A stretch of 64,000 nucleotides of DNA from Actinomycetes bacterium (GTDB taxonomy: Bacteria; Actinomycetota; Coriobacteriia; Coriobacteriales; Eggerthellaceae): assembly GCA_023429565.1 (NCBI GenBank), contig JAEZDJ010000030.1:45822-109821 (forward strand), read 5' to 3'. Below are positions 6,646 through 15,039 of this stretch, piece after piece. Each line of letters starts with the position of its first letter. Position 1 is the first letter of the stretch. The notes under the pieces are model-generated. The model worked only from the letters and a program-made list of their open reading frames with translations. It ran no database searches and had not been told where the DNA came from. Both the position numbers and the translations under genes were made by a program.

Positions 6646-8706
6646 GTGTACAACAAGGAAAAAGCTATCGAGGCTTGGAAGACATTCGTCAATTCGGGGG
6701 TGATCATAGACAATTATGTGAGACCGGAAATCGGACGCTCCTGGATACGCTGCAGGAGTGCAGGGGTCAATCCGTGGTCCACTCATTTTGCCGAGCAGAA
6801 CGCTGCACTCCTCGAAGAGAAGCGCAGCCGCTATGCCGATTCGCTTCGGTCGAACACCCCGGTCATGAAATTCCTCATGGCGCTCCTGGGCTGCAATGTG
6901 TCGCTTATGGATGGCGAGAACTTCGTGTTCGAGCTCATGTCCCCCCTCATGGCGTATCCCCGGACCTATGGGACGTTTGTGCGGGAGGAAGATGTGGGCA
7001 CCGGCAACGCCACCGTGGTCGCCTATGAGAAGAAGCCGATTCGCTGCGAGGGATTCGAGCAATATCGGGCCATATCGCAGACGTATTCGGGCGTCAGCGC
7101 CCCCTATCTCGATGCCGACGGAAGGTACTTCGGTGCGCTCAATGTCAATAATCCCTTTGCGACGTTGCCGGAGAGCGCGCTGGAACTGTGCACAAAAGCG
7201 GTCGATCTTGCCTCGGAGCTCCATCGGGCCGGTGCGCGGGACTCGGCTCTGCTGTCCACCGTGGAGTTCTTTCGCCCGCTGCTGATGCTCTATGAAGACC
7301 CGGTCGTGTTGGTAGACCTTGAAGGCCATGTCCTCTCGGCAAGCCCGGCCATGAGGCAGTATTGTCCCGATTGGGAAGATTTTTCCTATGGATCGCAGGC
7401 GCTCGACGCCTATCTTGGAAAGAAGGAATCTTCGAAGGATATCCTCTCTTTGCCGGAGAGGCTGGAGGTTCCGGTGCCGACTGCCTTTCGCACGGGGCGG
7501 TCTCGCGCGGAGCGCATACTCAACCTCGTCCGTCGCAGAACGGTCGACCTTGAGGGTCAGGACCCGTTCGTCATGTTGGTGTTCGAGGGTGAATCGAAAG
7601 CGTCTGAACAGAAGCTCGGCATTGGCACAAAGCGGTTTGTGGAGTACTCGACAGCCGCCGACGAGCCAATCGATTACATTGGTGAAACGGCGGCGTGGAA
7701 GACGATCGACGACATGGTGCAACGCGTCGCTCCGATCAAGGCGAACGTTCTTCTGCTGGGTGAGACGGGTACGGGCAAAGAGGTTGTGGCCCGCGCCCTG
7801 CACCGGAGGAGCGGACGGAAGGGCGAATTTGTCGCTATAAACTGCGGGGCGGTTCCCCGCGACCTGTTGGCAACCGAGCTGTTTGGCTACGAGGGCGGTG
7901 CGTTCACGGGAGCTCGCGAGGCGGGGGCGGTCGGGAAGTTCGAATTTGCGGACGGGGGGACGCTGTTCCTTGATGAAATAGGAGAAATGCCAATTGACAT
8001 GCAGGTCAGTCTCTTGCGTGTTCTGCAGGAGCAGAGCGTGACCAAGCTGGGATCGAACGTTCCGAGGACTCTTGACGTGCGGGTTGTGGCTGCGACGAAT
8101 CAGGATATAGAACAGCTGATTGCAGAGAAGAAGTTCCGCAGCGATCTCTATTATCGCCTCAGCCTTGTGGAGATGCGGCTGCCGCAGCTCCGCCGCCGTG
8201 CGGACGACGTGCCGCTCTTGGTTGACTTTTTCAACAAGAGCCTCTCATCGATGCTTAACTTGCCCTGCACCCCGTTTCCTCCAAGCACTCTCGAAGCGTT
8301 CAGGCAATACAGCTGGCCGGGCAACGTGAGGGAGCTGCGCAACATGGTCGAGCGGAGTCTCATCATGCAAGGCGAGGGCGCACGGGTTCTTCCCGACACG
8401 CTTCCTCCTCATATCGCCAATGCTGTCAACCTGGGTGCGTTGGAACGGGCGGATTCCCCGTCTGCCGACCGAATCTACGACGGACCGCTCTCGGAGGGGT
8501 CAAGTCGCATTTCGTCAGGAAAAGCCGAGAGCAGCCGCGCTCTGGACGGGGGCAGGCGCGCGATTGTCGAAGCAATCGAACGTCACGAGGGGAATCTGTC
8601 TTTAGCCGCTTCGGATTTGGGCATGTCATCCAGCACGCTGCGCCGCCGCCTCGATCGGTTTGGCCTTCGTGTCAGGGTGGTCGTCGAGGAGGTACCCCCT
8701 CGCTGA
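6646..8706 (+). CDS. Sigma-54-dependent transcriptional activator (AcoR-type, GAF/AAA+/Fis)
   Basis: This bacterial enhancer-binding protein is 686 aa from GTG 6646; an in-frame GTG at 6613 overlaps rpoN. AGGGGAG (6631-6637) favours 6646. Residues about 1-320 form an AcoR-like sensory region (start NSGVIIDNYVRPEIGRSW) with GAF-like segments and no phosphoacceptor receiver domain, so it should respond to a ligand. The AAA+ domain has Walker A GETGTGKE (from 372), the sigma-54-contacting GAFTGA loop at 418-423, and Walker B GTLFLDEIGEMP. The C-terminal Fis-type helix-turn-helix reads NLSLAASDLGMSSSTLRRRL. It lies between rpoN and a -24/-12 promoter, and the expected regulon is the surrounding acyl-CoA and etf genes. 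Confidence 0.95.
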   Translation: MYNKEKAIEAWKTFVNSGVIIDNYVRPEIGRSWIRCRSAGVNPWSTHFAEQNAALLEEKRSRYADSLRSNTPVMKFLMALLGCNVSLMDGENFVFELMSPLMAYPRTYGTFVREEDVGTGNATVVAYEKKPIRCEGFEQYRAISQTYSGVSAPYLDADGRYFGALNVNNPFATLPESALELCTKAVDLASELHRAGARDSALLSTVEFFRPLLMLYEDPVVLVDLEGHVLSASPAMRQYCPDWEDFSYGSQALDAYLGKKESSKDILSLPERLEVPVPTAFRTGRSRAERILNLVRRRTVDLEGQDPFVMLVFEGESKASEQKLGIGTKRFVEYSTAADEPIDYIGETAAWKTIDDMVQRVAPIKANVLLLGETGTGKEVVARALHRRSGRKGEFVAINCGAVPRDLLATELFGYEGGAFTGAREAGAVGKFEFADGGTLFLDEIGEMPIDMQVSLLRVLQEQSVTKLGSNVPRTLDVRVVAATNQDIEQLIAEKKFRSDLYYRLSLVEMRLPQLRRRADDVPLLVDFFNKSLSSMLNLPCTPFPPSTLEAFRQYSWPGNVRELRNMVERSLIMQGEGARVLPDTLPPHIANAVNLGALERADSPSADRIYDGPLSEGSSRISSGKAESSRALDGGRRAIVEAIERHEGNLSLAASDLGMSSSTLRRRLDRFGLRVRVVVEEVPPR

Positions 8707-8767
8707 CAGTGCGCCTTTGGGCTGGGGAAGTGCATGGTGGCACGTCGGGCTCTTTCCTCGGCGGCGG

Positions 8768-8784
8768 TTGGCACGCTTTTTGCT
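8768..8784 (+). promoter_or_regulatory. Sigma-54 (-24/-12) promoter upstream of etfBA
   Basis: TTGGCACGCTTTTTGCT fully matches TGGCACG-N4-TTGCW, with GG at 8770-8771 and GC at 8782-8783. The predicted start is near 8795, with a 35-base leader to the etfB ATG at 8830. It sits in the 123-base gap between the activator gene and etfB. Confidence 0.88.
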
Positions 8785-8829
8785 TTGTTTTGGGTGAGAT
8801 TTGCCTATGCGGAGCAAAAGGAGTGATGT

Positions 8830-9597
8830 ATGAATATCATCGTATGCTACAAGATAGTTCCCGACGAACAGGACGCTGTCGTCGGGGCTGATCGGACCTT
8901 GTCTTTCGATCGGGCCGCGCTCAAGGTCGGCGATTATGATCTGAACGCCCTGGAAGCTGGGGCGCAGCTTGCGGCATCGTGCGAAGCGAGGCTTGTCGGC
9001 CTCACAGTCGGCGGCGACGCGGTGGAGGACTCGAAGCTCAAGAAAGCCGTTCTCGCGCGCGGTGCCGATGAGAACGTCGCACTCAAGGATGACGCTCTCG
9101 CGCATGCGGGATCGACGTTGACCTCCCGTGCCTTGAAGGCTGCCCTTGCCAGCATCGGCGACTTTGATCTGGTGCTTACCGGAGAAGGGTCTGCCGACCG
9201 GTATGCGCAGCAGGTGGGAATTCAGCTTGGTGAGCTTCTTGGGTTGCCGGTTGTCAATGCCGTCAGCGCCATTGAGCTTGACGGCTCTCGTGCGCTTGTC
9301 GAGCGTGTCGTGGGCAACCAGGTCGAAAAGCTCGAGGTGCCTCTTCCGGCCGTTCTTTCCGTCGTGGCCGATATGAACACGCCACGCATTCCTTCCATGA
9401 AAGACATACTGTCGGCAGGAAAAAAGCCGTCACGGCTTGTCACGCCGTCTGAAATTGGCCTGGATGACCTTTCCGAAAATCTGGAGACAATCAGCACGCT
9501 TGCGCCTGAGCAAAGGGATCGTGCGTGCGTGGTCATAGAGGGCGATGATGAGGAATCCGTCAAGGCATTTCTCGCAAACATGCAGGCGCAGCTGTAG
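8830..9597 (+). CDS. etfB: Electron transfer flavoprotein beta subunit (FixA-like)
   Basis: The 255-aa EtfB/FixA protein begins MNIIVCYKIVPDE and carries the ETF beta features SFDRAALKVGDYDLNALEAG, TGEGSADRYAQQVGIQLGELLG and the late region NTPRIPSMKDILSAGKKP. It forms the EtfAB heterodimer that passes electrons to or from acyl-CoA dehydrogenases in the cytoplasm; FixA-type subunits often take part in electron bifurcation. It is transcribed from the sigma-54 promoter just upstream and is followed by etfA after 14 bases. The only acyl-CoA dehydrogenase in the window (2453) is the likely partner. No fixC or fixX is present here. Confidence 0.95.
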   Translation: MNIIVCYKIVPDEQDAVVGADRTLSFDRAALKVGDYDLNALEAGAQLAASCEARLVGLTVGGDAVEDSKLKKAVLARGADENVALKDDALAHAGSTLTSRALKAALASIGDFDLVLTGEGSADRYAQQVGIQLGELLGLPVVNAVSAIELDGSRALVERVVGNQVEKLEVPLPAVLSVVADMNTPRIPSMKDILSAGKKPSRLVTPSEIGLDDLSENLETISTLAPEQRDRACVVIEGDDEESVKAFLANMQAQL

Positions 9598-9611
9598 AAA
9601 GGAGCATCACC

Positions 9612-10532
9612 ATGGATAAGGACCCTATTGTAGTTTTCTCTGAAGATGCCGGTGGGTATGAGGAGCTGTGCGCCAAGACACGCGAGCTTGGCGCACAGCC
9701 GATAGCCCTGTTCGTTGGCTCTGATGAGGCCGCGCGCCACGTGGCCGATTTTGGTGCCCGGGTGCTCTTCTTTGGCTCGGTGCCGGAGGGCGCCATGTTG
9801 GAAGACTGCGTCGCCCCCTTTGCCGAAGCCATCAAGGCAGAACGGCCTCGTCTGGTCATGATGCGCACGTCGAAACGTACGCAGTGCATCGCCGGGCGTC
9901 TTGGCGTGCAGCTGGGCATTCCCGTTGTCAGTGATGCATCGAGCATCGAGGAGGCAGACGGCGGCATTGAGCTTGGACATCTTGTTCATGGCGGAGCTGC
10001 GTGGCAGGTGGAGCGCGCGACCGGTTCCGTCATAGCGCTTGTGCCTGCAGGATCGTTTGACGCGGGCACTGCTTCCGCTCCCGGCACGGTCGAACGTCAG
10101 TCGGCCGTCATTGAATCCGGCCCTATCAAGCGGGTTGGCCTGGAGGAGAAGAACGAGGAGGCGGTCGACCTCGGATCAGCCAAGCGGGTTGTCTGCGTGG
10201 GCCGCGGCATAGGCAGCGATGGCAACCTTGTCGCTGCAAAGGCGCTCGCGGAGAAGTTTGGGGCAGAGATCGCCTGCACGAGGCCGATTGCGGAAGGCGA
10301 GAACCGTCTGCCTCGCAATCGCTATCTTGGGGTGTCGGGCGCGTCGGTCAAGCCCGACGTCTATCTTGCTCTTGGGGTGTCGGGTCAGGTGCAGCATACT
10401 GTTGGAGTGAGAGATTCCAAGGTTATAGCCGTGGTCAACAAAGACAAGAATGCCCCGTTCTTCAAGAATTGCGACATCGGGCTCGTCGGCGATGTCGAGA
10501 AGGTCATTCCTCTGCTGGAATCGCTTCTGTAG
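9612..10532 (+). CDS. etfA: Electron transfer flavoprotein alpha subunit (FixB-like)
   Basis: The 306-aa EtfA/FixB protein has an N-terminal alpha/beta domain (about 1-180) and the FAD-binding C-terminal domain with VCVGRGIGSDGNLVAAKALAEKFGAEIACTRPI and YLALGVSGQVQHTVGVRDSKVIAVVNKDKNAPFFKNCDIGLVGD. It pairs with EtfB directly upstream. A GAAAGGAG ribosome site precedes ATG 9612. The gene is convergent with the histidine kinase gene that ends at 10575. Confidence 0.95.
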   Translation: MDKDPIVVFSEDAGGYEELCAKTRELGAQPIALFVGSDEAARHVADFGARVLFFGSVPEGAMLEDCVAPFAEAIKAERPRLVMMRTSKRTQCIAGRLGVQLGIPVVSDASSIEEADGGIELGHLVHGGAAWQVERATGSVIALVPAGSFDAGTASAPGTVERQSAVIESGPIKRVGLEEKNEEAVDLGSAKRVVCVGRGIGSDGNLVAAKALAEKFGAEIACTRPIAEGENRLPRNRYLGVSGASVKPDVYLALGVSGQVQHTVGVRDSKVIAVVNKDKNAPFFKNCDIGLVGDVEKVIPLLESLL

Positions 10533-10574
10533 CATCGCGGGACTTTCTGTCGTCGCGCGCTGGCGCCTGCTTTT

Positions 10575-11468
10575 TTAGGCCGCGTCCTTCGTTGGAATCG
10601 AAGGGAGCGCCACGATGAAGCAGGCGCCGCCTTCGGGCAGGTTGAATGCATCGACCGTGCCGTCGTGGGCCTCGACGACCGACTTGACTATGGCCAAGCC
10701 CAAGCCGGTGCCGCCGGTGCCTCGGCTGCGCGACAGGTCGGTGCGGTAGAAGCGATCGAAGAGAAGTTTCGGATCGTCGTCGCCGAACCCGCACCCATCG
10801 TCCTTCACGGCAAGGATGGAGCGTCCCTTGAGGCCAAACAGCTCAACGGTGACGTGCCCTCCGGGCTCGATGAACCGGGAAGCATTTTCCACCAGGTTGA
10901 ACACCACCTGTTTGAGTCGGCCAGGACTTCCCAGCACGTCGGGAGCTTCGCCTGCGAGGGTGACGTTCGCCTTGCGCTCCCGCAGGATGGGACCGAGGGC
11001 ATCAAGCACATCATGTGCGAGGCCGTTCAGGTCAACGCGGACCAGCTCGACGGGGGTCGTGTCGTCTTCGATTCGCTGAAGCGTGAGCAGGTCATTCGTC
11101 AGGCGGCTCAGGCGCTCGCTCTCGCTGATGATGATGGAGCAGAATTTCTCATGCATCTCGGGGGGCAGGTCGGGATCCAGCAGGAGTTCGGCATTGCCAT
11201 GGATCGCGGTCAGCGGCGTGCGCAACTCATGTGCCACATCGCCCACGAACTGCGTTTGACGCCTTTCTTTGAGGGCGAGGTCACGCTGCCGCGCCTTGGC
11301 CGTTTGGGCGAGGGCATGAAAACTCCGAGACAGTTCATCGGCTTCGTGTAGACGATCGTCGGGCTCGAACGCGACGTCTGCGCCGGCTTGGAACGCGGCC
11401 GCTTTTCGGACCAGCAGGCGAAGCGGCTCCGAGAGGAAATAGCCAATGAGAAGGCTGAGGGCGAACAC
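10575..11468 (-). CDS. Sensor histidine kinase (HAMP/HisKA/HATPase); frame probably extends to 11609
   Basis: The first canonical start is GTG 11468 (297 aa), but the same frame continues upstream without a stop through YFSLLATLLSLLASSTVIIICIF, a clear membrane helix. The natural start is therefore probably upstream. The only position that fits is an ATA at 11609 (ATA AAA AGG), overlapping the response-regulator stop. Downstream are a second helix, a HAMP-like segment, the phosphoacceptor motif FVGDVAHELRTPLTA, an N box (FNLVENASRFI), and G boxes (DDGCGFG; GTGGTGLGLAIVKSV). It pairs with the OmpR-type regulator immediately upstream. The signal sensed is unknown; the extracellular loop is only a few residues long. 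Confidence 0.88.
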   Translation of the reverse strand: MFALSLLIGYFLSEPLRLLVRKAAAFQAGADVAFEPDDRLHEADELSRSFHALAQTAKARQRDLALKERRQTQFVGDVAHELRTPLTAIHGNAELLLDPDLPPEMHEKFCSIIISESERLSRLTNDLLTLQRIEDDTTPVELVRVDLNGLAHDVLDALGPILRERKANVTLAGEAPDVLGSPGRLKQVVFNLVENASRFIEPGGHVTVELFGLKGRSILAVKDDGCGFGDDDPKLLFDRFYRTDLSRSRGTGGTGLGLAIVKSVVEAHDGTVDAFNLPEGGACFIVALPSIPTKDAA

Positions 11469-11605
11469 TCCTGTGCCAATGGGAATGAGAAGCAGAAACG
11501 CCTTCGGCGATACGTCGAAGGCGAAGATGCAGATGATAATGACCGTTGAACTGGCGAGAAGCGAAAGCAGCGTGGCCAGCAGCGAAAAATATGTTTGTAG
11601 CCTTT

Positions 11606-12301
11606 TTATTGTTTGAACCTGTACCCGTATCCGCGAACCGTCTCCACCAAGCCGGGATCATAGCCGGCACCCTCGATCTTATCACGGAGTCGCTTGATGT
11701 GGGTGTCAACTGTCTTGGTTTCCGTCAAGTATTCCCAACCCCATGCGTCGCGCAGCAGATCCTCTCGGGACACCACCTTGCCCGCGTTTTTCATCAGGCT
11801 GGCAAGCAGCTCGAACTCTCGAGGAGTGAGATCGATCTTGCCGTGGTCGCCCGCGGCCGTGTGGGCGTCCTCGTCAATCGTAATCCCGCCTGCGGTGATG
11901 GCCCGGCTTGCGCCGGGAAAGTCTCCTCCCGATCCGCGGCGGAGGAGGGCGCGGACGCGTGCAATGAGCTCTCTCACGCCAAAGGGCTTGGCGAGATAGT
12001 CGTCCCCGCCAATTTCAAGCCCGACCACCTTGTCGAGCTCGGTGTCGCGTGCGGAGAGGAACAGCACCGGCGCGGTGGTCTTCGATCGGAGGCGACGGCA
12101 CAGCTCATAACCGTCCATGCCGGGCAGCATGATGTCGAGCACAAAGAGGTCGTAGGAATTCTTTGTGGCGATGGCCAGCGCATCTTCTCCGTTGTCGACA
12201 ACGTCGGTGCAGAAACCCTCTTTCTTCAGCGCGTAGCTGACAAATTCCGTGATAGAAGGCTCGTCGTCGACGACGAGGATGCGATTCGGCGTTTCATTCA
12301 T
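11606..12301 (-). CDS. OmpR/PhoB-family response regulator
   Basis: It is 231 aa from ATG 12301, preceded by AAAGG. The receiver domain starts RILVVDDEPSITEFV, with the phosphoacceptor Asp in FVLDIMLPGMDGYELC and the conserved Lys in YLAKPFG. The C-terminal winged helix includes LTPREFELLASL and VDTHIKRLRDKI...VRGYGYRFK. It is cotranscribed with the histidine kinase downstream. The gene is divergent from coaX. Confidence 0.95.
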   Translation of the reverse strand: MNETPNRILVVDDEPSITEFVSYALKKEGFCTDVVDNGEDALAIATKNSYDLFVLDIMLPGMDGYELCRRLRSKTTAPVLFLSARDTELDKVVGLEIGGDDYLAKPFGVRELIARVRALLRRGSGGDFPGASRAITAGGITIDEDAHTAAGDHGKIDLTPREFELLASLMKNAGKVVSREDLLRDAWGWEYLTETKTVDTHIKRLRDKIEGAGYDPGLVETVRGYGYRFKQ

Positions 12302-12367
12302 ACAGAGCCTTTCAGTCAGAAGTCTTTCCGCAAGCGGCGACTGGCAAGTGCATGGTGTTGAATTAGG

Positions 12368-12373
12368 TATAAT
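12368..12373 (+). promoter_or_regulatory. -10 element of probable coaX promoter
   Basis: A perfect TATAAT lies 56 bases before the coaX start, in the 127-base gap between the divergent response regulator and coaX. No convincing -35 is visible at 16-18 bases. AAAGGAGA at about 12410-12417 is the ribosome site. Confidence 0.6.
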
Positions 12374-12428
12374 GACCTCAGCGCAACTATAAGCATCTGC
12401 CCTGCGTACAAAGGAGATTGTCAAAAAC

Positions 12429-13199
12429 ATGTTACTTGCTATCGATGTGGGAAACACGCAGACCGTGATTGGCGTCTATGACGGCGATGCGTTGTGCCAT
12501 ATGTGGCGCGTTGCAACGGACAAGCGACATACCTCCGATGAGCTGCGGGTGAAGTTGGCTTCATTGTTCGCGTCCGAGGAGACCGCATGCGAAGCCGTGT
12601 CGGGGGCTGCGCTGGCATCGGTTGTTCCTCAGCTGACTCAGGCATGGTGCGCGGCGCTGCATCGAATCATCGGCGTGGATGCTCTCGTGTGTTCGCCGGA
12701 GACGGCAAGGGGGCTGTTCGAGGCTGACTATGCGAATCCGCATGAGATCGGTGCCGACCGGGTGGCCGATGCCGTTGCGGCGCGGGTGCTCTACGGGGCG
12801 CCGGTTATCGTGGTTGACTTCGGAACGGCCACAAACATAGAGGTCATAGACAGGAGTGGGCGATTCGTCGGCGGCGTCATAGCCCCAGGAATTGACACCT
12901 CGGCAGCAGCTCTGTTTTCATCTGCGACGCGCCTTTCGGCCATCGAGCTGGTTGACCCCCATACGGCCATCGGCGGGAACACCGACCAAGCCATCCAGGC
13001 GGGCATCGTCTATGGCGAGGTGGACCGCGTCGATGGGCTTGTCAGGCGCATCTTCGCGCAGCTGGGCTACGAGGCTCCGGTGGTGGCGACAGGCGGCCTT
13101 GCTCCCCGCGTCGTGAAGCTTTCTGAGACGGTCACCGAAATCAACCCCGAACTGACCCTTGAGGGATTGCGCCTGCTGCACGAGGATCAGAGCAAGTAG
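12429..13199 (+). CDS. coaX: Type III pantothenate kinase
   Basis: The 256-aa protein phosphorylates pantothenate, the first step of CoA synthesis. It shows the CoaX signatures: MLLAIDVGNTQTVIGVYDG (phosphate-1), GADRVADAVAA, VDFGTATNIEVID (phosphate-2), GGVIAPGIDTSAAALFS, and the ending VVATGGLAPRV. Full length; it is divergent from the two-component operon and 88 bases upstream of fhs. It is one of several CoA- or folate-cofactor genes here. Confidence 0.95.
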   Translation: MLLAIDVGNTQTVIGVYDGDALCHMWRVATDKRHTSDELRVKLASLFASEETACEAVSGAALASVVPQLTQAWCAALHRIIGVDALVCSPETARGLFEADYANPHEIGADRVADAVAARVLYGAPVIVVDFGTATNIEVIDRSGRFVGGVIAPGIDTSAAALFSSATRLSAIELVDPHTAIGGNTDQAIQAGIVYGEVDRVDGLVRRIFAQLGYEAPVVATGGLAPRVVKLSETVTEINPELTLEGLRLLHEDQSK

Positions 13200-13287
13200 A
13201 ATTGCCGAAGGGCGCGCACGCCTTCGGGCGGGGGAAGCGTCCATGACGAGACAACCTAGTCAACGACGAGGAAAGGGAGGGCCCGAC

Positions 13288-14955
13288 GTGTTGAGCGACA
13301 TTGAAATTGCCCAAGCGACGAAACCCGAGCATATCAGCGCCATCGCGAAGAAGGCTGGCGTGCCGGAATCGTACCTCGAGCTGTATGGCACGAAAAAGGC
13401 GAAGGTCGACTACAACCTTCTGTCAGACGAGCAGCACGAGCGGGGCAAGCTCATTCTCGTGACGGCCATCAACCCCACGCCCGCTGGCGAGGGAAAGACG
13501 ACGACGACGGTCGGCCTGTCCGACGCTCTGGCACGCCGCGGAAAAAACGTGGTGGTTGCACTGCGCGAGCCGTCGCTTGGACCGGTGTTCGGCATCAAAG
13601 GGGGCGCAGCTGGCGGTGGATATGCCCAGGTCATCCCTATGGAGGACATCAACCTTCACTTCACGGGCGACTTCCACGCAATCGGAGCTGCGAACAATCT
13701 GTTGGCGGCCATGCTCGACAATCATATCCAACAGGGCAACCAACTGGGCATCGACGTGCGCAAGATCACCTGGAAACGCGTCGTCGACATGAACGACCGC
13801 CAACTGCGCAACGTCGTCGATGGCTTGGGGGGGAAGGCCCACGGGTTTCCCCGCGAGGACGGATTTGACATCACGGTGGCCAGCGAGATCATGGCCATCT
13901 TCTGCCTTGCGACCTCGATCACCGATCTCAAGGAGCGCCTCGCCCGCATTGTCGTGGCCTACACCCGTGACGACGTGCCCGTCACGGCCGGCGACCTCAA
14001 GGCGCAGGGAGCCATGGCGGCCCTGCTGAAGGACGCGCTCAAGCCCAATCTCGTGCAGACGCTCGAAGGCACGCCGGCGTTCGTGCACGGCGGCCCCTTT
14101 GCCAACATCGCCCATGGCTGCAACTCGATCATGGCGACGCGCATGGCCCTGGCCTTGGGTGACTACTGCGTGACCGAGGCCGGCTTCGGCGCCGACTTGG
14201 GAGCTGAGAAGTTTCTCGACATCAAATGCCGCCTTGCGGGCCTCAAGCCCGATGCCGTGGTCGTGGTGGCAACGGTGCGCGCGCTGAAGAACCATGGCGG
14301 CGTGGCCAAGGCTGATCTCGACAAGGAAAATCTTGAGGCGCTTGAGGCCGGCCTGCCAAACCTGCTGCAGCATGTGGAAAACATCACCCAGGTGTACCGC
14401 CTTCCCTGCGTCGTCGCCCTCAACCGGTTTCCCACCGACACAGAGGACGAGCTGGCGCTTGTCGAGGATCGTTGCCGGCAGCTTGGCGTGAACGTTGCGT
14501 TGTCCGAGGTGTGGGCCAAAGGCGGAGAAGGCGGCTTGACGCTCGCAGACGAGGTTGTCCGCCTGTGCGACGAGCCCAATGACTTCCAGCTGGCCTATGG
14601 AGACGACCTCTCCTTGGTTGAAAAGGTGGAGGCCATCGCATCGAGGGTGTATCGCGCCGATGGCGTGGACTTCGAACCGAAAGCGGCCGCTGAGCTTGAA
14701 AAGTTCGAGAGACTCGGCTTTGGCGCCATGCCGGTGTGCATGGCCAAGACGCAATACAGCTTTTCTGACGATCAGAAAAAGCTGGGTGCGCCGCGCGGAT
14801 TCCGCATCACCGTCCGCGATGCGAAGGTCTCGGCAGGCGCTGGCTTCGTCGTCGTCCTGACCGGAAGCATCATGACCATGCCGGGACTGCCCAAGGTTCC
14901 TGCGGCGGAACGCATCGACGTCGACGAGACGGGCAAGATATCGGGACTCTTTTAA
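13288..14955 (+). CDS. fhs: Formate--tetrahydrofolate ligase
   Basis: It is 555 aa from GTG 13288, preceded by GAAAGGGAGG 7 bases away; the frame extends further upstream but homologues start near here. The enzyme makes 10-formyl-THF from formate, ATP and THF. It has the P-loop-like NPTPAGEGKTTTTVGLSDAL, the folate region EPSLGPVFGIKGGAAGGGYAQV, and the C-terminal KVSAGAGFVVVLTGSIMTMPGLPK. It leads a cluster with fchA and folD, completing formate to methylene-THF. This is the methyl branch used in acetogenic and reductive one-carbon metabolism, or for purine supply. Confidence 0.97.
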   Translation: MLSDIEIAQATKPEHISAIAKKAGVPESYLELYGTKKAKVDYNLLSDEQHERGKLILVTAINPTPAGEGKTTTTVGLSDALARRGKNVVVALREPSLGPVFGIKGGAAGGGYAQVIPMEDINLHFTGDFHAIGAANNLLAAMLDNHIQQGNQLGIDVRKITWKRVVDMNDRQLRNVVDGLGGKAHGFPREDGFDITVASEIMAIFCLATSITDLKERLARIVVAYTRDDVPVTAGDLKAQGAMAALLKDALKPNLVQTLEGTPAFVHGGPFANIAHGCNSIMATRMALALGDYCVTEAGFGADLGAEKFLDIKCRLAGLKPDAVVVVATVRALKNHGGVAKADLDKENLEALEAGLPNLLQHVENITQVYRLPCVVALNRFPTDTEDELALVEDRCRQLGVNVALSEVWAKGGEGGLTLADEVVRLCDEPNDFQLAYGDDLSLVEKVEAIASRVYRADGVDFEPKAAAELEKFERLGFGAMPVCMAKTQYSFSDDQKKLGAPRGFRITVRDAKVSAGAGFVVVLTGSIMTMPGLPKVPAAERIDVDETGKISGLF

Positions 14956-15039
14956 TTCAGCGCCTTGGACGTGCCAAGCGGTGGAGCGGCAGTGACCGTC
15001 GCGGCTTGTGGGCTGCGCGTGGAACGGATGGGAGGACGT

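Noticed and set aside
8734..8752. TGGCACGTCGGGCTC upstream of etfB as a sigma-54 promoter
   Set aside because: The GG-to-GC spacing is short by two bases and the -12 TTGC is absent; the perfect element at 8768 is the better choice.
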